Below are positions 1-7,712 of a stretch of DNA of 37,465 bases, one piece after another (within the stretch, counting starts at the first letter, position 1; the number at the start of each line of letters is the position of its first letter). Source of the DNA: Bacteroidales bacterium (GTDB lineage: Bacteria; Bacteroidota; Bacteroidia; Bacteroidales; VadinHA17); the NCBI GenBank assembly GCA_003157075.1, contig PMIL01000041.1:1-37465 (forward strand), given 5' to 3'. Under the pieces are notes generated by a model. The model made no database searches. It worked only from the letters and a program-made list of their open reading frames with translations, and was not told where the DNA came from. A program made the position numbers and the translations under genes.

Positions 1-1177
1 ATTAGACTCATTGCTCGATATTACCCTGTCGATCAATGCCAATCTGCCCACCGAGGTCCTATTATCAAAATATGAATATATCCTCAGGAATAACCTTGGT
101 ATCGGCAAGATTCTGATATTTAAGCATTCCGGCACCTGGGAATGTCTGCTGAATGCAGGATTTCCAAAGCATTTTGAAACCATTGACGTCGAATCCAAAC
201 TTCTCAATATCGGTGAAATTTTCTGTAATGCCTCGGAACTTGGATTTGAGGGGGTTGACATAATAGTGCCGGTATACAATAACAGTATACCCCTTGCTTT
301 CGTCTTTATTGGCGATATTGAAGAAGAAGGTGAAGGAATGAGTCCTGTTTTGAAACATCTGAATTTCATACAGACCATTTCAAGTATTATTATTGTAGCT
401 ATTGAGAATATCAGATTAGTTAAAGAAAGTCTTCATCAGGAGGCGTTAAAAAAAGAGCTTGAACTTGCGTCTAAAATGCAGAAGATGCTCATCCCTGATA
501 ACAGCCATATGCCAAAAAATCCTAAAATAATTGTAAATGGATTTTATTTCCCGCACTATGAAGTTGGCGGAGATTACTATGATTGTATCAGGCTCTCAGA
601 AACAAAAACAGGATTTTGTATTGCTGATGTATCAGGGAAGGGAATATCGGCAGCAATCCTGATGTCGAATTTCCAGGCCAGCCTCAGAGCTCTTTTTACA
701 TATGACATAGATCTTGAAACGCTTGTTACAAAATTAAATTCAATCGTAGTAATAAACGCTGCAGGTGAAAAATTTATAACATTATTTGTTGCAAGGTACG
801 ATCATAAGAGCAGGGTCCTTGAATACATCAATGCTGCACATAATCCTCCGGTGCTTTACAATACTGTCACGGGAGAGATCCTTCACCTGAGGACTTCGTG
901 TGTCGGAATAGGGATGCTTGATGATATACCGTCAGTAAAGAAGTCTGAAATAATAATAAAAGACTTTTCAAAAATTGTTTGCTACACAGACGGTCTCTCC
1001 GAGTTAAAATATGCAAACGGAAAAGATATCGGAACAAAGGAAATTATCAGCCATATCTCAAACAGCGATCCTGTTGAATCCAATATGCAGAAAATGATAA
1101 CTGACCTGGGATTGCCAAACAATAACCCTTCAACTTTTGATGATGTATCGATCATCGCAGCGGATCTGATGAAATGA
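1..1177 (+). CDS. GAF / SpoIIE-type PP2C serine phosphatase (5' partial)
   Basis: The frame is open to the first base of the window, so the true start lies upstream; the first in-window start-like codon is a TTG at 11 and is probably internal. Residues about 20-135 (counted from that TTG) resemble a GAF sensor domain, followed by a short helical linker and a SpoIIE/RsbU-type PP2C phosphatase domain to the C-terminus. Phosphatase signatures are visible: VGGDYYD (metal-binding Asp), ADVSGKGISAA, NAAHNPP, YTDGLSE and FDDVSII. Such proteins dephosphorylate anti-anti-sigma (STAS) proteins in partner-switching circuits; no STAS or RsbW partner is in view, so the target is unknown. It converges on tyrS across a structured repeat. 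Confidence 0.88.
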   Translation, partial: LDSLLDITLSINANLPTEVLLSKYEYILRNNLGIGKILIFKHSGTWECLLNAGFPKHFETIDVESKLLNIGEIFCNASELGFEGVDIIVPVYNNSIPLAFVFIGDIEEEGEGMSPVLKHLNFIQTISSIIIVAIENIRLVKESLHQEALKKELELASKMQKMLIPDNSHMPKNPKIIVNGFYFPHYEVGGDYYDCIRLSETKTGFCIADVSGKGISAAILMSNFQASLRALFTYDIDLETLVTKLNSIVVINAAGEKFITLFVARYDHKSRVLEYINAAHNPPVLYNTVTGEILHLRTSCVGIGMLDDIPSVKKSEIIIKDFSKIVCYTDGLSELKYANGKDIGTKEIISHISNSDPVESNMQKMITDLGLPNNNPSTFDDVSIIAADLMK

Positions 1178-1252
1178 CAAAGAGACTAAGGGACGAAGAG
1201 ACGAAATGTCTTGTCTCCTATTCCCTTAGTCTCTCAGTCTCTTAGTCTAATA
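1178..1252. repeat. Structured octamer-like repeat between convergent genes
   Basis: AGAGACTAAGGGA at 1181-1193 is matched by its perfect reverse complement at 1222-1234, and an inner stem pairs GAGAC (1198-1202) with GTCTC (1213-1217). The whole stretch is built from degenerate 7-8 base units of the form (A)AGRGAC(G/T) and their complements. It lies between the stops of two convergent genes, so it could act as a two-way transcription stop, but no T-run follows either arm. Similar unit repeats occur between genes in Bacteroidota from memory; not verified here. Confidence 0.6.
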
Positions 1253-1261
1253 CCAAGGAAT

Positions 1262-2554
1262 TCAGCTCACCCTTATCAGATAATAATTCTTTTTGCCTTT
1301 CTGAATAAGCAGATACTTGTTATTCAGTAGCGATTCCCGTCTAAGAATTTCATCTGGGTTTTCGATCTTTGCCTTATTTATACTGAATCCGCCTCCCTGA
1401 ACAAGTCTCCTTAATTCACCCTTAGAAGCAAATACCTGGGAATAATCGGTGCAAAGATCTGCAATGGAAACTCCTTTATGAAGAATTTCCATCTCAACAT
1501 CAAAAACCGGAACTCCGTCAAAAACGGAAAGAAAAGTATTTTCACTCATCTTCTTCAGAGATTCTGTTGTCCCTTTACCGAAAAGTATTTGTGAGGCTTC
1601 AACAGCACCTTCGTATTCATTCCTGGAATGAACCATAACCGTTACCTCTTCAGCCAGCCTCTTCTGCAGGAGCCTTTCATGCGGAGCTTTACTATGCTCT
1701 GTAATTATCTCTTTAATCTCCTTCTGCCCAAGGACAGTAAAGATTTTAATATATTTTGCTGCATCTTCATCAGAAACATTGAGCCAGAACTGGTAAAACT
1801 GGTAGGGTGTAGTTTTTTCAGGATCGAGCCATACATTTCCTGATTCTGTTTTACCAAACTTAGTTCCGTCCGATTTGGTAATCAACGGACAGGTCAATGC
1901 GAAGGCTTCTCCGCCAGCTTTGCGACGGATGAGCTCTGTACCCGTAACTATATTCCCCCATTGATCAGAGCCTCCCATTTGAAGCCTACAGCTGAAATTA
2001 TTGTATAGGTACAGGAAGTCGGTCCCCTGAACCAGCTGATAAGAAAATTCCGTAAATGACATCCCCTCTTTTGATTCATAGCCTATTCTTTTCTTTACTG
2101 AGTCTTTTGACATCATGTAGTTGACGGTAATATGTTTACCGATATCCCTGATGAAACCAAGGAATGAATACTCTTTCATCCAGTCATAGTTATTAACCAT
2201 AATGGCACGATTTGCCTTTTCTGACTGGAAATCGAGAAATTTGGAAAGCTGTTTTTTTATAGCTTCCTGATTTCTTCTTAACGAAGTCTCATCGAGCAGG
2301 TTTCTCTCTTCCGATTTACCCGACGGATCTCCTATCATACCGGTTGCGCCGCCAACGAGAGCTATAGGTGTATGTCCGCCCCGCTGGAAATGAACGAGCA
2401 GCATAACCTGTACCATATGACCTATGTGTAATGAGTCTGCAGTGGGATCGAATCCAATATATCCGCTTATTTTTTCTTTTTCTAATAACTTTTCAGTACC
2501 AGGCATAATATCATGTATCATGCCTCTCCATTTCAGTTCATCGACAAAATTCAT
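1262..2554 (-). CDS. tyrS: Tyrosyl-tRNA synthetase
   Basis: Charges tRNA-Tyr with tyrosine in the cytoplasm. This is a class I synthetase of the usual bacterial length (430 residues). The HIGH signature is at residues 43-46 and the KMSKS-equivalent is KFGKT at 232-236, a normal bacterial variant. Tyrosine-site motifs include [13 protein letters not shown] and QVLxxQWG-like GGSDQWGN at 195-201. The C-terminal 60-70 residues form an S4-type RNA-binding domain. A TAnnTTTG-like -7 element lies 20 bases before the ATG at 2554, suggesting a short leader and transcription separate from cvpA. No T-box leader is seen. Confidence 0.97.
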   Translation of the reverse strand: MNFVDELKWRGMIHDIMPGTEKLLEKEKISGYIGFDPTADSLHIGHMVQVMLLVHFQRGGHTPIALVGGATGMIGDPSGKSEERNLLDETSLRRNQEAIKKQLSKFLDFQSEKANRAIMVNNYDWMKEYSFLGFIRDIGKHITVNYMMSKDSVKKRIGYESKEGMSFTEFSYQLVQGTDFLYLYNNFSCRLQMGGSDQWGNIVTGTELIRRKAGGEAFALTCPLITKSDGTKFGKTESGNVWLDPEKTTPYQFYQFWLNVSDEDAAKYIKIFTVLGQKEIKEIITEHSKAPHERLLQKRLAEEVTVMVHSRNEYEGAVEASQILFGKGTTESLKKMSENTFLSVFDGVPVFDVEMEILHKGVSIADLCTDYSQVFASKGELRRLVQGGGFSINKAKIENPDEILRRESLLNNKYLLIQKGKKNYYLIRVS

Positions 2555-2573
2555 AAAAACAGTTTTTGAGAGT

Positions 2574-2582
2574 GCAAATATA
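2574..2582 (-). promoter_or_regulatory. Candidate -7 promoter element of tyrS
   Basis: On the minus strand this reads TATATTTGC, matching the Bacteroidota -7 consensus TAnnTTTG, 20 bases before the tyrS start. No TTTG is found at the usual 19-21 base spacing upstream, so the call rests on one half of the promoter only. Confidence 0.4.
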
Positions 2583-2592
2583 ACAAACAGGG

Positions 2593-3129
2593 TCAGATTA
2601 CCGGTTCCTGCGGCTTCTTTTTAAACCTGTCAAAACTACGGTTAAATCCTCCCTCGCCTATTATAGGAAAAATAGCAGGAGCGATATCGGAAATCGGATT
2701 ATAAAATTTAGACTCCTCTATAGTTTTTTTAGGTAGAAATGATCTTCTTGCATCGAGAGCATTTAATACTACAAAGAACACACTCATTATCAGTACTGAT
2801 TTGAGTAATCCGAAGACAATACCGAGTATTCTGTTAATAAATCCGAGTGAAGCTGCATTAACAACTTTATCAGCCAGTATTCCAATGAAATGAATGAGTA
2901 CGACAATCAGTCCAAATGTAATAAGGAAAGCGATTATGCCGACGTAGCGTCCTGTCATGTCAAAATAATCATAGAGTTTTTCTGCAGTAAAGCTCGAAAA
3001 TTTTATTGCCCCCCAGATTCCAAGAATCAATGCGGCAAGTGAAGCCACCTCCTTTACGAGTCCGTTAATAAATCCCGTAACCAGTGAAAGAATAAGAACA
3101 ACGACTATAATAGCATCTAACCAGTTCAT
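2593..3129 (-). CDS. CvpA family membrane protein
   Basis: A 178-residue inner-membrane protein beginning [12 protein letters not shown] with about four hydrophobic segments, typical of the CvpA family (colicin V production in E. coli; in Bacteroidota usually a conserved protein of unclear role). The frame stays open upstream to 3327, but that extension would overlap the tRNA-Arg gene and its promoter on the other strand and has no membrane-protein character. The ATG at 3129 is therefore the start. The polar C-terminal tail (about residues 130-178) is cytoplasmic or flexible. It lies upstream of tyrS with a 38-base gap. Confidence 0.85.
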   Translation of the reverse strand: MNWLDAIIVVVLILSLVTGFINGLVKEVASLAALILGIWGAIKFSSFTAEKLYDYFDMTGRYVGIIAFLITFGLIVVLIHFIGILADKVVNAASLGFINRILGIVFGLLKSVLIMSVFFVVLNALDARRSFLPKKTIEESKFYNPISDIAPAIFPIIGEGGFNRSFDRFKKKPQEPVI

Positions 3130-3192
3130 AATATTTATATTTAGCAATATCAAAGATAATTTATTTTTCAGTATGGAACCAAAACGACTCAT

Positions 3193-3248
3193 GACACAGG
3201 TCACACGGGTTTTTTGATCTTTGGGTGGTGTGCCGTGCGTCTTGTGTC
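3193..3248. repeat. Imperfect inverted repeat upstream of tRNA-Arg
   Basis: The arm at 3193-3208 (starts GACACAGG) pairs with 3233-3248 (ends TTGTGTC): six outer and five inner base pairs match around an unmatched centre of about five positions, with a 24-base loop. It lies between cvpA and the tRNA promoter. It may be an intergenic repeat or a transcription stop; no T-run immediately follows. Confidence 0.35.
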
Positions 3249-3268
3249 CATTATGTTTAAGAGGGCGA

Positions 3269-3300
3269 TTTGTAATGATAAAAAAAAGATATACTTTTGC
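3269..3300 (+). promoter_or_regulatory. Bacteroidota-type promoter of tRNA-Arg
   Basis: TTTG at 3269-3272, a spacer of exactly 19 bases, then TACTTTTGC at 3292-3300. This matches the Bacteroidota housekeeping sigma consensus (TTTG, 19-21 bases, TAnnTTTG) at both elements. The predicted transcription start falls a few bases before the tRNA 5' end at 3313, leaving almost no leader. Confidence 0.8.
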
Positions 3301-3312
3301 GACTGAAATAAT

Positions 3313-3384
3313 GGCCCCATAGTTCAATGGATAGAATGGAGGTTTCCTAAACCTTAGATTCAGGTTCGATTCCTGGTGGGGCTA
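3313..3384 (+). tRNA. tRNA-Arg (anticodon CCT)
   Basis: Full cloverleaf of 72 bases. The acceptor stem GGCCCCA pairs with TGGGGCT (first pair G-T) with discriminator A at 3384. The anticodon stem GAGGT/ACCTT encloses a seven-base loop with anticodon CCT at 3346-3348, which reads AGG codons. The T-arm has a canonical TTCGATT loop at 3365-3371. CCA is not encoded. The gene has its own promoter directly upstream. Its 3' end is imperfectly copied at 4571-4588, marking it as a likely integration site. Confidence 0.95.
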
Positions 3385-3385
3385 C
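3368..3385 (+). other. Putative attachment site in tRNA 3' end (left copy)
   Basis: The last 17 bases of tRNA-Arg plus one flanking base match 4571-4588 at 16 of 18 positions in the same orientation. tRNA 3' ends are the usual targets of tyrosine integrases, which leave one intact tRNA and one partial copy. No integrase gene is present, so this is inference from the repeat alone. Confidence 0.5.
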
Positions 3386-3430
3386 TAATATAAGTGTCAA
3401 AGGCCTGTATTTTAATAAGATACAGGTGTT

Positions 3431-4345
3431 TTATAGGTTTTTAGAAATGCCTTCTTGTTTGTATAATCTATCTGTATTATAAATTTCCCTTATCATTGCC
3501 TGAACTATTTCATCAAAATCGTCATACTTATAGGCTCTTATTTCATATAAGAACTTTTCAAATGTAAACGGGTAATATATCAAAGCGTGTCGAATGACCT
3601 GTATAGCCTTCCTTTTCTTTTCCTTTCGAAAAAATTTGATATAATCACCTGACAGCTCATCAAGGTATCTTTCTTTGTGTAATATGTTCCATTTTAGGTC
3701 TTTAATCAGGCTGTTTGAGATTCTTAGAATTCTTAACTCTTCTTCAAATTTATATTTCAAAGCCCAAAAATCAATATACTCCGGCAAATCATTTCTTATA
3801 TCAATTAATATTTCAGTATGTTTATCTGGAAATTCTTCGAAGAATTGAGATATCCTTGCATTTTGTTTATTGACTAAGATATCATTCAGAAATTTATCAT
3901 ACAAAATACCGGAAGCGTCAGGGTCTTTAGTTCCTTCAATATGCAATTCGTTATCACCTGAATTATTATCATTCGCTATTTCGTTTTTATATTCTTTTTC
4001 AATTTTATCATCTGCTATACTTCCATTATCAGGTGTTTTCTCAATATCAGTGGAAGTAAAAATATTATTCGCAACATGTTCATTTGTAATATTAGTGTCA
4101 ATAACTACATTACGTTGATCAGTAATATCCGGAATATTTATATATCCGTTCTTCATTAGTTTTTTGTATCCAATGTTTATTGTTCTTCTATGCGCTCCTA
4201 TTTCTTTTGCAAATGATTCCTGTGATATTTTTATTACATCTGGTCTGGTGATAAGCAAATAAAGCATACGCATCTCTGTTAAGGTCAGGTGTTTGCTGAT
4301 TTCCATGAAGTCAGATGTAAATTCGTTAAGATTAATTGTTTTCAT
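3431..4345 (-). CDS. Winged-helix DNA-binding protein, function unknown
   Basis: I do not recognise the full-length family. Residues 18-70 form a clear winged helix-turn-helix: a helix TLTEMRMLYLL, then KISQESFAKEIGAHRRTI as the HTH, then KKLMKNGYI. Residues 80-145 are Asn/Asp/Glu-rich and low in complexity, probably a flexible linker. Residues 150-300 are helical and charged with no known motif. The layout recalls replication-initiator or regulator proteins of small mobile elements, but this is not demonstrated. It is the only gene between two copies of the tRNA-Arg 3' end, and a perfect palindrome lies 5 bases before its ATG, which suggests autoregulation. Confidence 0.75.
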   Translation of the reverse strand: MKTINLNEFTSDFMEISKHLTLTEMRMLYLLITRPDVIKISQESFAKEIGAHRRTINIGYKKLMKNGYINIPDITDQRNVVIDTNITNEHVANNIFTSTDIEKTPDNGSIADDKIEKEYKNEIANDNNSGDNELHIEGTKDPDASGILYDKFLNDILVNKQNARISQFFEEFPDKHTEILIDIRNDLPEYIDFWALKYKFEEELRILRISNSLIKDLKWNILHKERYLDELSGDYIKFFRKEKKRKAIQVIRHALIYYPFTFEKFLYEIRAYKYDDFDEIVQAMIREIYNTDRLYKQEGISKNL

Positions 4346-4350
4346 GTCAA

Positions 4351-4368
4351 TGTGATATATTTATCACA
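4351..4368. promoter_or_regulatory. Palindromic candidate operator
   Basis: TGTGATA (4351-4357), a four-base spacer, then TATCACA (4362-4368): a perfect seven-base inverted repeat. It begins 5 bases upstream of the start codon of the winged-helix gene, where a bound protein would block transcription or translation. It resembles a CRP/FNR-like half-site pair in form, but the natural candidate binder is the adjacent winged-helix protein. Confidence 0.5.
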
Positions 4369-4798
4369 AGATAATAATTATTTTTTATTTTTCAAAACCC
4401 AGATAGATTAATCCAGATCAAACATAATGCTGAAGCTGAATATCTGTAACGGAGACCAAAACTAATCTCGTTGGATCCGGGGCTTATATAAAAGCCCTGT
4501 AATTATAAGCAGGAAATAAACAGATTTATTCTGATAAATGAAGACCGGGCATACTGAAGTTTCGGGCGGTGATTCCGGGCGGGGCTACAATAACTAAAAG
4601 ATGAAGCCTTGAAGAATAACTCTGTCAGGATTTTTTTTATTCAGTTTAGTCTGAAAATCCATCTAAATAGTTTAATTTTGGTATAACTGATTGTATATCA
4701 TCCCGGGCTATTTCTAAATCAACTTCCAATAACCCTTTATGATATAACCATTAAAAAATCATCAGGGAACCATTTAAAATATTTATAAGTCTGACAAG
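4369..4798. other. Non-coding region beside the tRNA-anchored segment
   Basis: No supportable gene. It holds a small hairpin (GGGCTT at 4480-4485 with AAGCCC at 4492-4497, no T-run), the partial tRNA copy at 4571-4588, and a possible -7 element TAATTTTG at 4673-4680 facing the coiled-coil gene at 4799. Confidence 0.6.
4571..4588 (+). other. Putative attachment site (partial tRNA-Arg copy, right)
   Basis: GATTCCGGGCGGGGCTAC matches the tRNA-Arg 3' end (3368-3385) with two mismatches and includes the T-arm 3' strand and acceptor strand. The upstream bases do not fold into the rest of a tRNA, so it is a partial copy. Together with the intact tRNA it would bound a segment of about 1.2 kb. Confidence 0.5.
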
Positions 4799-5698
4799 AT
4801 GAGAAAGACATTGCTGATCATAGGATTAGTTGCCATTTTTACCACTGTTTCAGTTGCACAAAGTAAAAATGACACTATAAAACAACTTCAACGCCAGATT
4901 GAGAATCTTGGAAACCTCAATTCCAAATTGTCAAAACAAGTCAATTCAGCTAATTCAAATATAAAAAAAATTGAAGGAAGACTCTTATCTACTTCTGATA
5001 GTGTGGATGTTTTGAAGGAAGAATTAGTTCTTACTAACAAGAATTTACAATCCATGACAACTAAACTTGAATTTCAGATACAGCAATTAAACGAGAAATC
5101 AAATTCTGACTATTCAGCTTTAAGCAAAAGAGTGAGTAATAATAACCTATATTGGATCCTTGCCATTGTATCGATAGCACTATTTGGTATAATTCTTTTC
5201 GGCTGGTTAAGAAGCAGATTAACAATGGTCAAAACTGATCTGTCAGACCAGATAAAAAGCTCATCCGAAGCTATCCGTGAAGAGATAATAAAACTTGACA
5301 ATCAGGTATTCTGGTCACTTGATTTTCAAAAAAAGCTAAACAATACGGAACAAAATGAATCTGAAAATATTGACCATTCGCTTGCTTTAAAAGTTGCAGA
5401 TGAAATTATCCGTATTCAAAAGAATTTAAGCAATATGGACCAGGAAACCAAAGGTGTGAAACAGCTGGAATTTGCAGTTGAACGCATTCAGGATAATTTC
5501 ACGGAAAATGGATATGAGATGGTTGAACTACTCAATAAGCCTTATGACCAGGGGATGAAGCTATCTGCTAAATTTAAAACTGATCCTGCCCTGAAACGGG
5601 GCGAACAGATAATTACCAGGATTATAAAGCCACAGGTAAATTACAATGACGTTATCATTCAGGAAGCACAGGTGGAGGTAAGCGTTGGAGAACAGTAA
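4799..5698 (+). CDS. Membrane-anchored coiled-coil protein with GrpE-like C-terminal domain
   Basis: No named family recognised over its full length. Residues 1-20 are a signal peptide ending SVAQ. Residues 22-112 are a long, presumably periplasmic coiled coil. Residues 117-138 are a membrane helix followed by RSR, putting the rest in the cytoplasm. Residues 196-296 resemble the helical bundle and beta-wing of GrpE, the nucleotide exchange factor of DnaK: a helical pair, then NGYEMVELLNKPYD, then an IITRIIKPxVxYNDVIIQEAQVEVS stretch matching the GrpE wing pattern in spacing and hydrophobicity. No Hsp70 gene is nearby. The GrpE link is my inference from pattern, not a search. It lies just outside the tRNA-anchored segment. 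Confidence 0.7.
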   Translation: MRKTLLIIGLVAIFTTVSVAQSKNDTIKQLQRQIENLGNLNSKLSKQVNSANSNIKKIEGRLLSTSDSVDVLKEELVLTNKNLQSMTTKLEFQIQQLNEKSNSDYSALSKRVSNNNLYWILAIVSIALFGIILFGWLRSRLTMVKTDLSDQIKSSSEAIREEIIKLDNQVFWSLDFQKKLNNTEQNESENIDHSLALKVADEIIRIQKNLSNMDQETKGVKQLEFAVERIQDNFTENGYEMVELLNKPYDQGMKLSAKFKTDPALKRGEQIITRIIKPQVNYNDVIIQEAQVEVSVGEQ

Positions 5699-5767
5699 GG
5701 ATAAAGTAAAAGTCTGTTCTGGATGATGTCACCTGCCTGAACTTTGCAGATAAGTTGAGACCGCTGA

Positions 5768-6091
5768 TTATTTTTCCCCCGGAGCCCGGTAAGTGACAGA
5801 TTTTTTCGATGCAGCATCAATATCCTCAACGGAAAGCAGAACGGTAGTAGAAATTGCCACTAATCCAGCTGAATTAACTCTCAATCCAACTGCTGCTGCA
5901 GAGATATCATCCGGAAGCTCGCAGGTAATGTAAGCATCATGTTCACCGAAAGCATAATAGAATGATTCCAGCTTACCCCCTAATCCTGTCAGCATTTTCT
6001 GGACCTCTATCTTTCTTTTTGTACCGCCATCCGCAATTAATCCCTTAACACCATTTGCATTGTAACATGCCTTTATGAGATACTTTTTCAT
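5768..6091 (-). CDS. GYD domain protein
   Basis: A 107-residue protein of the GYD family (PF08734), recognisable by MKKYLIKACYNANGVKGL, GGTKRKIEVQKM, LGGKLESFYYAFGEHDAY and the AAAVGLRVNSAG stretch. These are small ferredoxin-like (dimeric alpha/beta barrel) proteins of unknown biochemical role. It is the last gene of a minus-strand run that starts at the metallo-beta-lactamase, 146 bases after the GyrI/VOC fusion, so co-transcription is possible but not certain. Confidence 0.88.
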   Translation of the reverse strand: MKKYLIKACYNANGVKGLIADGGTKRKIEVQKMLTGLGGKLESFYYAFGEHDAYITCELPDDISAAAVGLRVNSAGLVAISTTVLLSVEDIDAASKKSVTYRAPGEK

Positions 6092-6237
6092 AGCTATTTG
6101 TATTAATTTTCAAATCACTAGATCGTTTGATTTCAGATATTTGATTATTAACAATTTGAAAACTGATATGTTCGCTGGATATAAAAAAAGTCCTGACACA
6201 TTTAGTATCAAGACTTTTTCGTCTTCGAATGTATTTT

Positions 6238-7095
6238 TCAGGAAATCAGTGGCTTTCCTATCTCCCAGTGAAGACCAAACGGATCTGAAAGCCTTCCAAG
6301 GCGCCATCCATGCTCCTCCCCAACGGGAAAAACCTCAGTGGCACCTGCTTGCAATGCTCTGAGGAACATAACATCAGGATCAGGTACAGTAAGTATCATT
6401 CGTACTGTGCCTCCCCCCAGGGCTTCAAAACGAGTATCTTCATCAGGCCCGTTACTTACCCAGAACTCGGCTCCGTTAACAGAGAGCCTTGCTACCAGGT
6501 CCTCTCCGCCCCCTTCCAGCCGATATACTTCAATCGCTCCAAACGCTGCTTTATAAAAATCAATTGCTTTCTTACTATTTCTAACCGTCAGCCATGGAGC
6601 CATTGAAAATGGTATGACCTTTGGCTTTATCGGGATCCAAATCTCTTCCTCGGAATCTGTGCTTTCATTTTTAAATTTCTCACCTAATATTTCAAAATGA
6701 GGCCTGTTATCCAGATCATAATCCGACGATGGTAACCACTCTCCAAGTATATACCTGAAGGTATCAGCGGCATCACTTGCAGCTCCATGATATAAAAACA
6801 CAGCGTAGAGCCCCCGTTCCAGCTTGAAAGATTCCATTTGATCAGGAATTGATTCAAAGTCTGTAACTTCAATTGCTGCCCATTTTTCAAATTCAGCCTC
6901 AGGATTAAAATTGCTGAAAAAGTGCGGAGCATATAACTGGATTGAGTAGAGGGACGTTCCAATGTTGTTGATTATTTCTTTTCGACGCAGCATAAAACCC
7001 CTCCAGAGCATGCTGGTTTTATTATCTGAAAATGACATTGCCATCTTCATTCCCACCAACTTTTTCTCTTTTAATGTCCTTACGCTTACTTCCAT
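6238..7095 (-). CDS. GyrI-like effector-binding domain fused to VOC (PhnB-like) domain
   Basis: Two domains in one 285-residue frame. Residues 1-155 resemble the GyrI/SbmC and AraC-effector-binding fold (start MEVSVRTLKEKKLVGM; later LERGLYAVFLYHG; YILGEWLPSSDY; RPHFEILGEKF; EEIWIPIKPK), the fold that binds small molecules and, in GyrI itself, inhibits DNA gyrase. Residues 164-285 are a vicinal-oxygen-chelate domain of the PhnB/glyoxalase type (APWLTVRNSKKAIDFYKAAFGA; DPFGLHWEIGKP). Thirteen bases separate it from the pentapeptide gene upstream, so the two are probably co-transcribed. The join falls cleanly in a linker, so it looks like a real fusion. Ligand and reaction are unknown. Confidence 0.82.
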   Translation of the reverse strand: MEVSVRTLKEKKLVGMKMAMSFSDNKTSMLWRGFMLRRKEIINNIGTSLYSIQLYAPHFFSNFNPEAEFEKWAAIEVTDFESIPDQMESFKLERGLYAVFLYHGAASDAADTFRYILGEWLPSSDYDLDNRPHFEILGEKFKNESTDSEEEIWIPIKPKVIPFSMAPWLTVRNSKKAIDFYKAAFGAIEVYRLEGGGEDLVARLSVNGAEFWVSNGPDEDTRFEALGGGTVRMILTVPDPDVMFLRALQAGATEVFPVGEEHGWRLGRLSDPFGLHWEIGKPLIS

Positions 7096-7108
7096 TTCTA
7101 TAATTATT

Positions 7109-7669
7109 TCAGAATTCTATTTCAAGGTTGTATTTCCCCAGGAGGCCCGGAATTCCGGCGAGGGCAAATTTCGCGCCTTTAATCCGGTTATTTTCCGGAT
7201 CAATCGAATAGTTAAAGGATGTCCGAAAATCGGCTTTTTCAAGTATTGTATCTTGAAATGCGGCCCGGGTAAGATCGCATTCATCAAAAACAGAACCTGT
7301 CAGATCACATTCACTGAAGTCGGTTTCCTGAAGTTTTACACCTCTGAAAATTGTTTTCTTCAGTTTTGTGCGGAAAAAAGAAGAAAGATTCAGATTACAA
7401 TTGTTAAAACTGACAGACAGTCCTACCTGGTTGCAGTTTTCAAACCGCAGTCCCAGCATCTTGCAGTTGGTAAATCGAATATCTCGCAACGCTGTTCTGT
7501 TGAGCTTAACCATACTTAGATTACAATTTTCGAACACGCATTCCATAAATATTATTTCAGAAATGTCCGAATTTGAAAAATCGCAGTTCAGGAAAACACA
7601 TGATTCATACTCTTCTTTGTCGAGAGGTATCAGTGTAAAATCTGTTTTATCAAATCTCTTGTCCAACAT
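7109..7669 (-). CDS. Pentapeptide repeat protein, Qnr-like
   Basis: 186 residues made mostly of A(D/N)LXX-type pentapeptides with central F or L and many Cys (CVFLNCDF; CVFENCNL; TDFSECDLTGSVFDECDL), predicted to form a right-handed beta-helix. The last 35 residues (SIDPENNRIKGAKFALAGIPGLLGKY) match the C-terminal cap typical of Qnr-like proteins. Qnr proteins mimic DNA and protect gyrase from quinolones; whether this one does is unknown. It sits 43 bases after a GNAT gene and 13 bases before the GyrI-like gene. Confidence 0.88.
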   Translation of the reverse strand: MLDKRFDKTDFTLIPLDKEEYESCVFLNCDFSNSDISEIIFMECVFENCNLSMVKLNRTALRDIRFTNCKMLGLRFENCNQVGLSVSFNNCNLNLSSFFRTKLKKTIFRGVKLQETDFSECDLTGSVFDECDLTRAAFQDTILEKADFRTSFNYSIDPENNRIKGAKFALAGIPGLLGKYNLEIEF

Positions 7670-7712
7670 ATTTTTATTCCCCCCAAGCAGTAAACGTCTA
7701 TTAGGTAATTAT

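Noticed and set aside
3130-3327. N-terminal extension of CvpA to 3327
   Set aside because: It overlaps the tRNA-Arg gene and promoter on the other strand and lacks membrane-protein character; the ATG at 3129 fits the family.
4571-4588. A second full tRNA gene at 4520-4590
   Set aside because: Only the 3' end matches; the upstream bases do not form the D-arm or anticodon arm of a cloverleaf.
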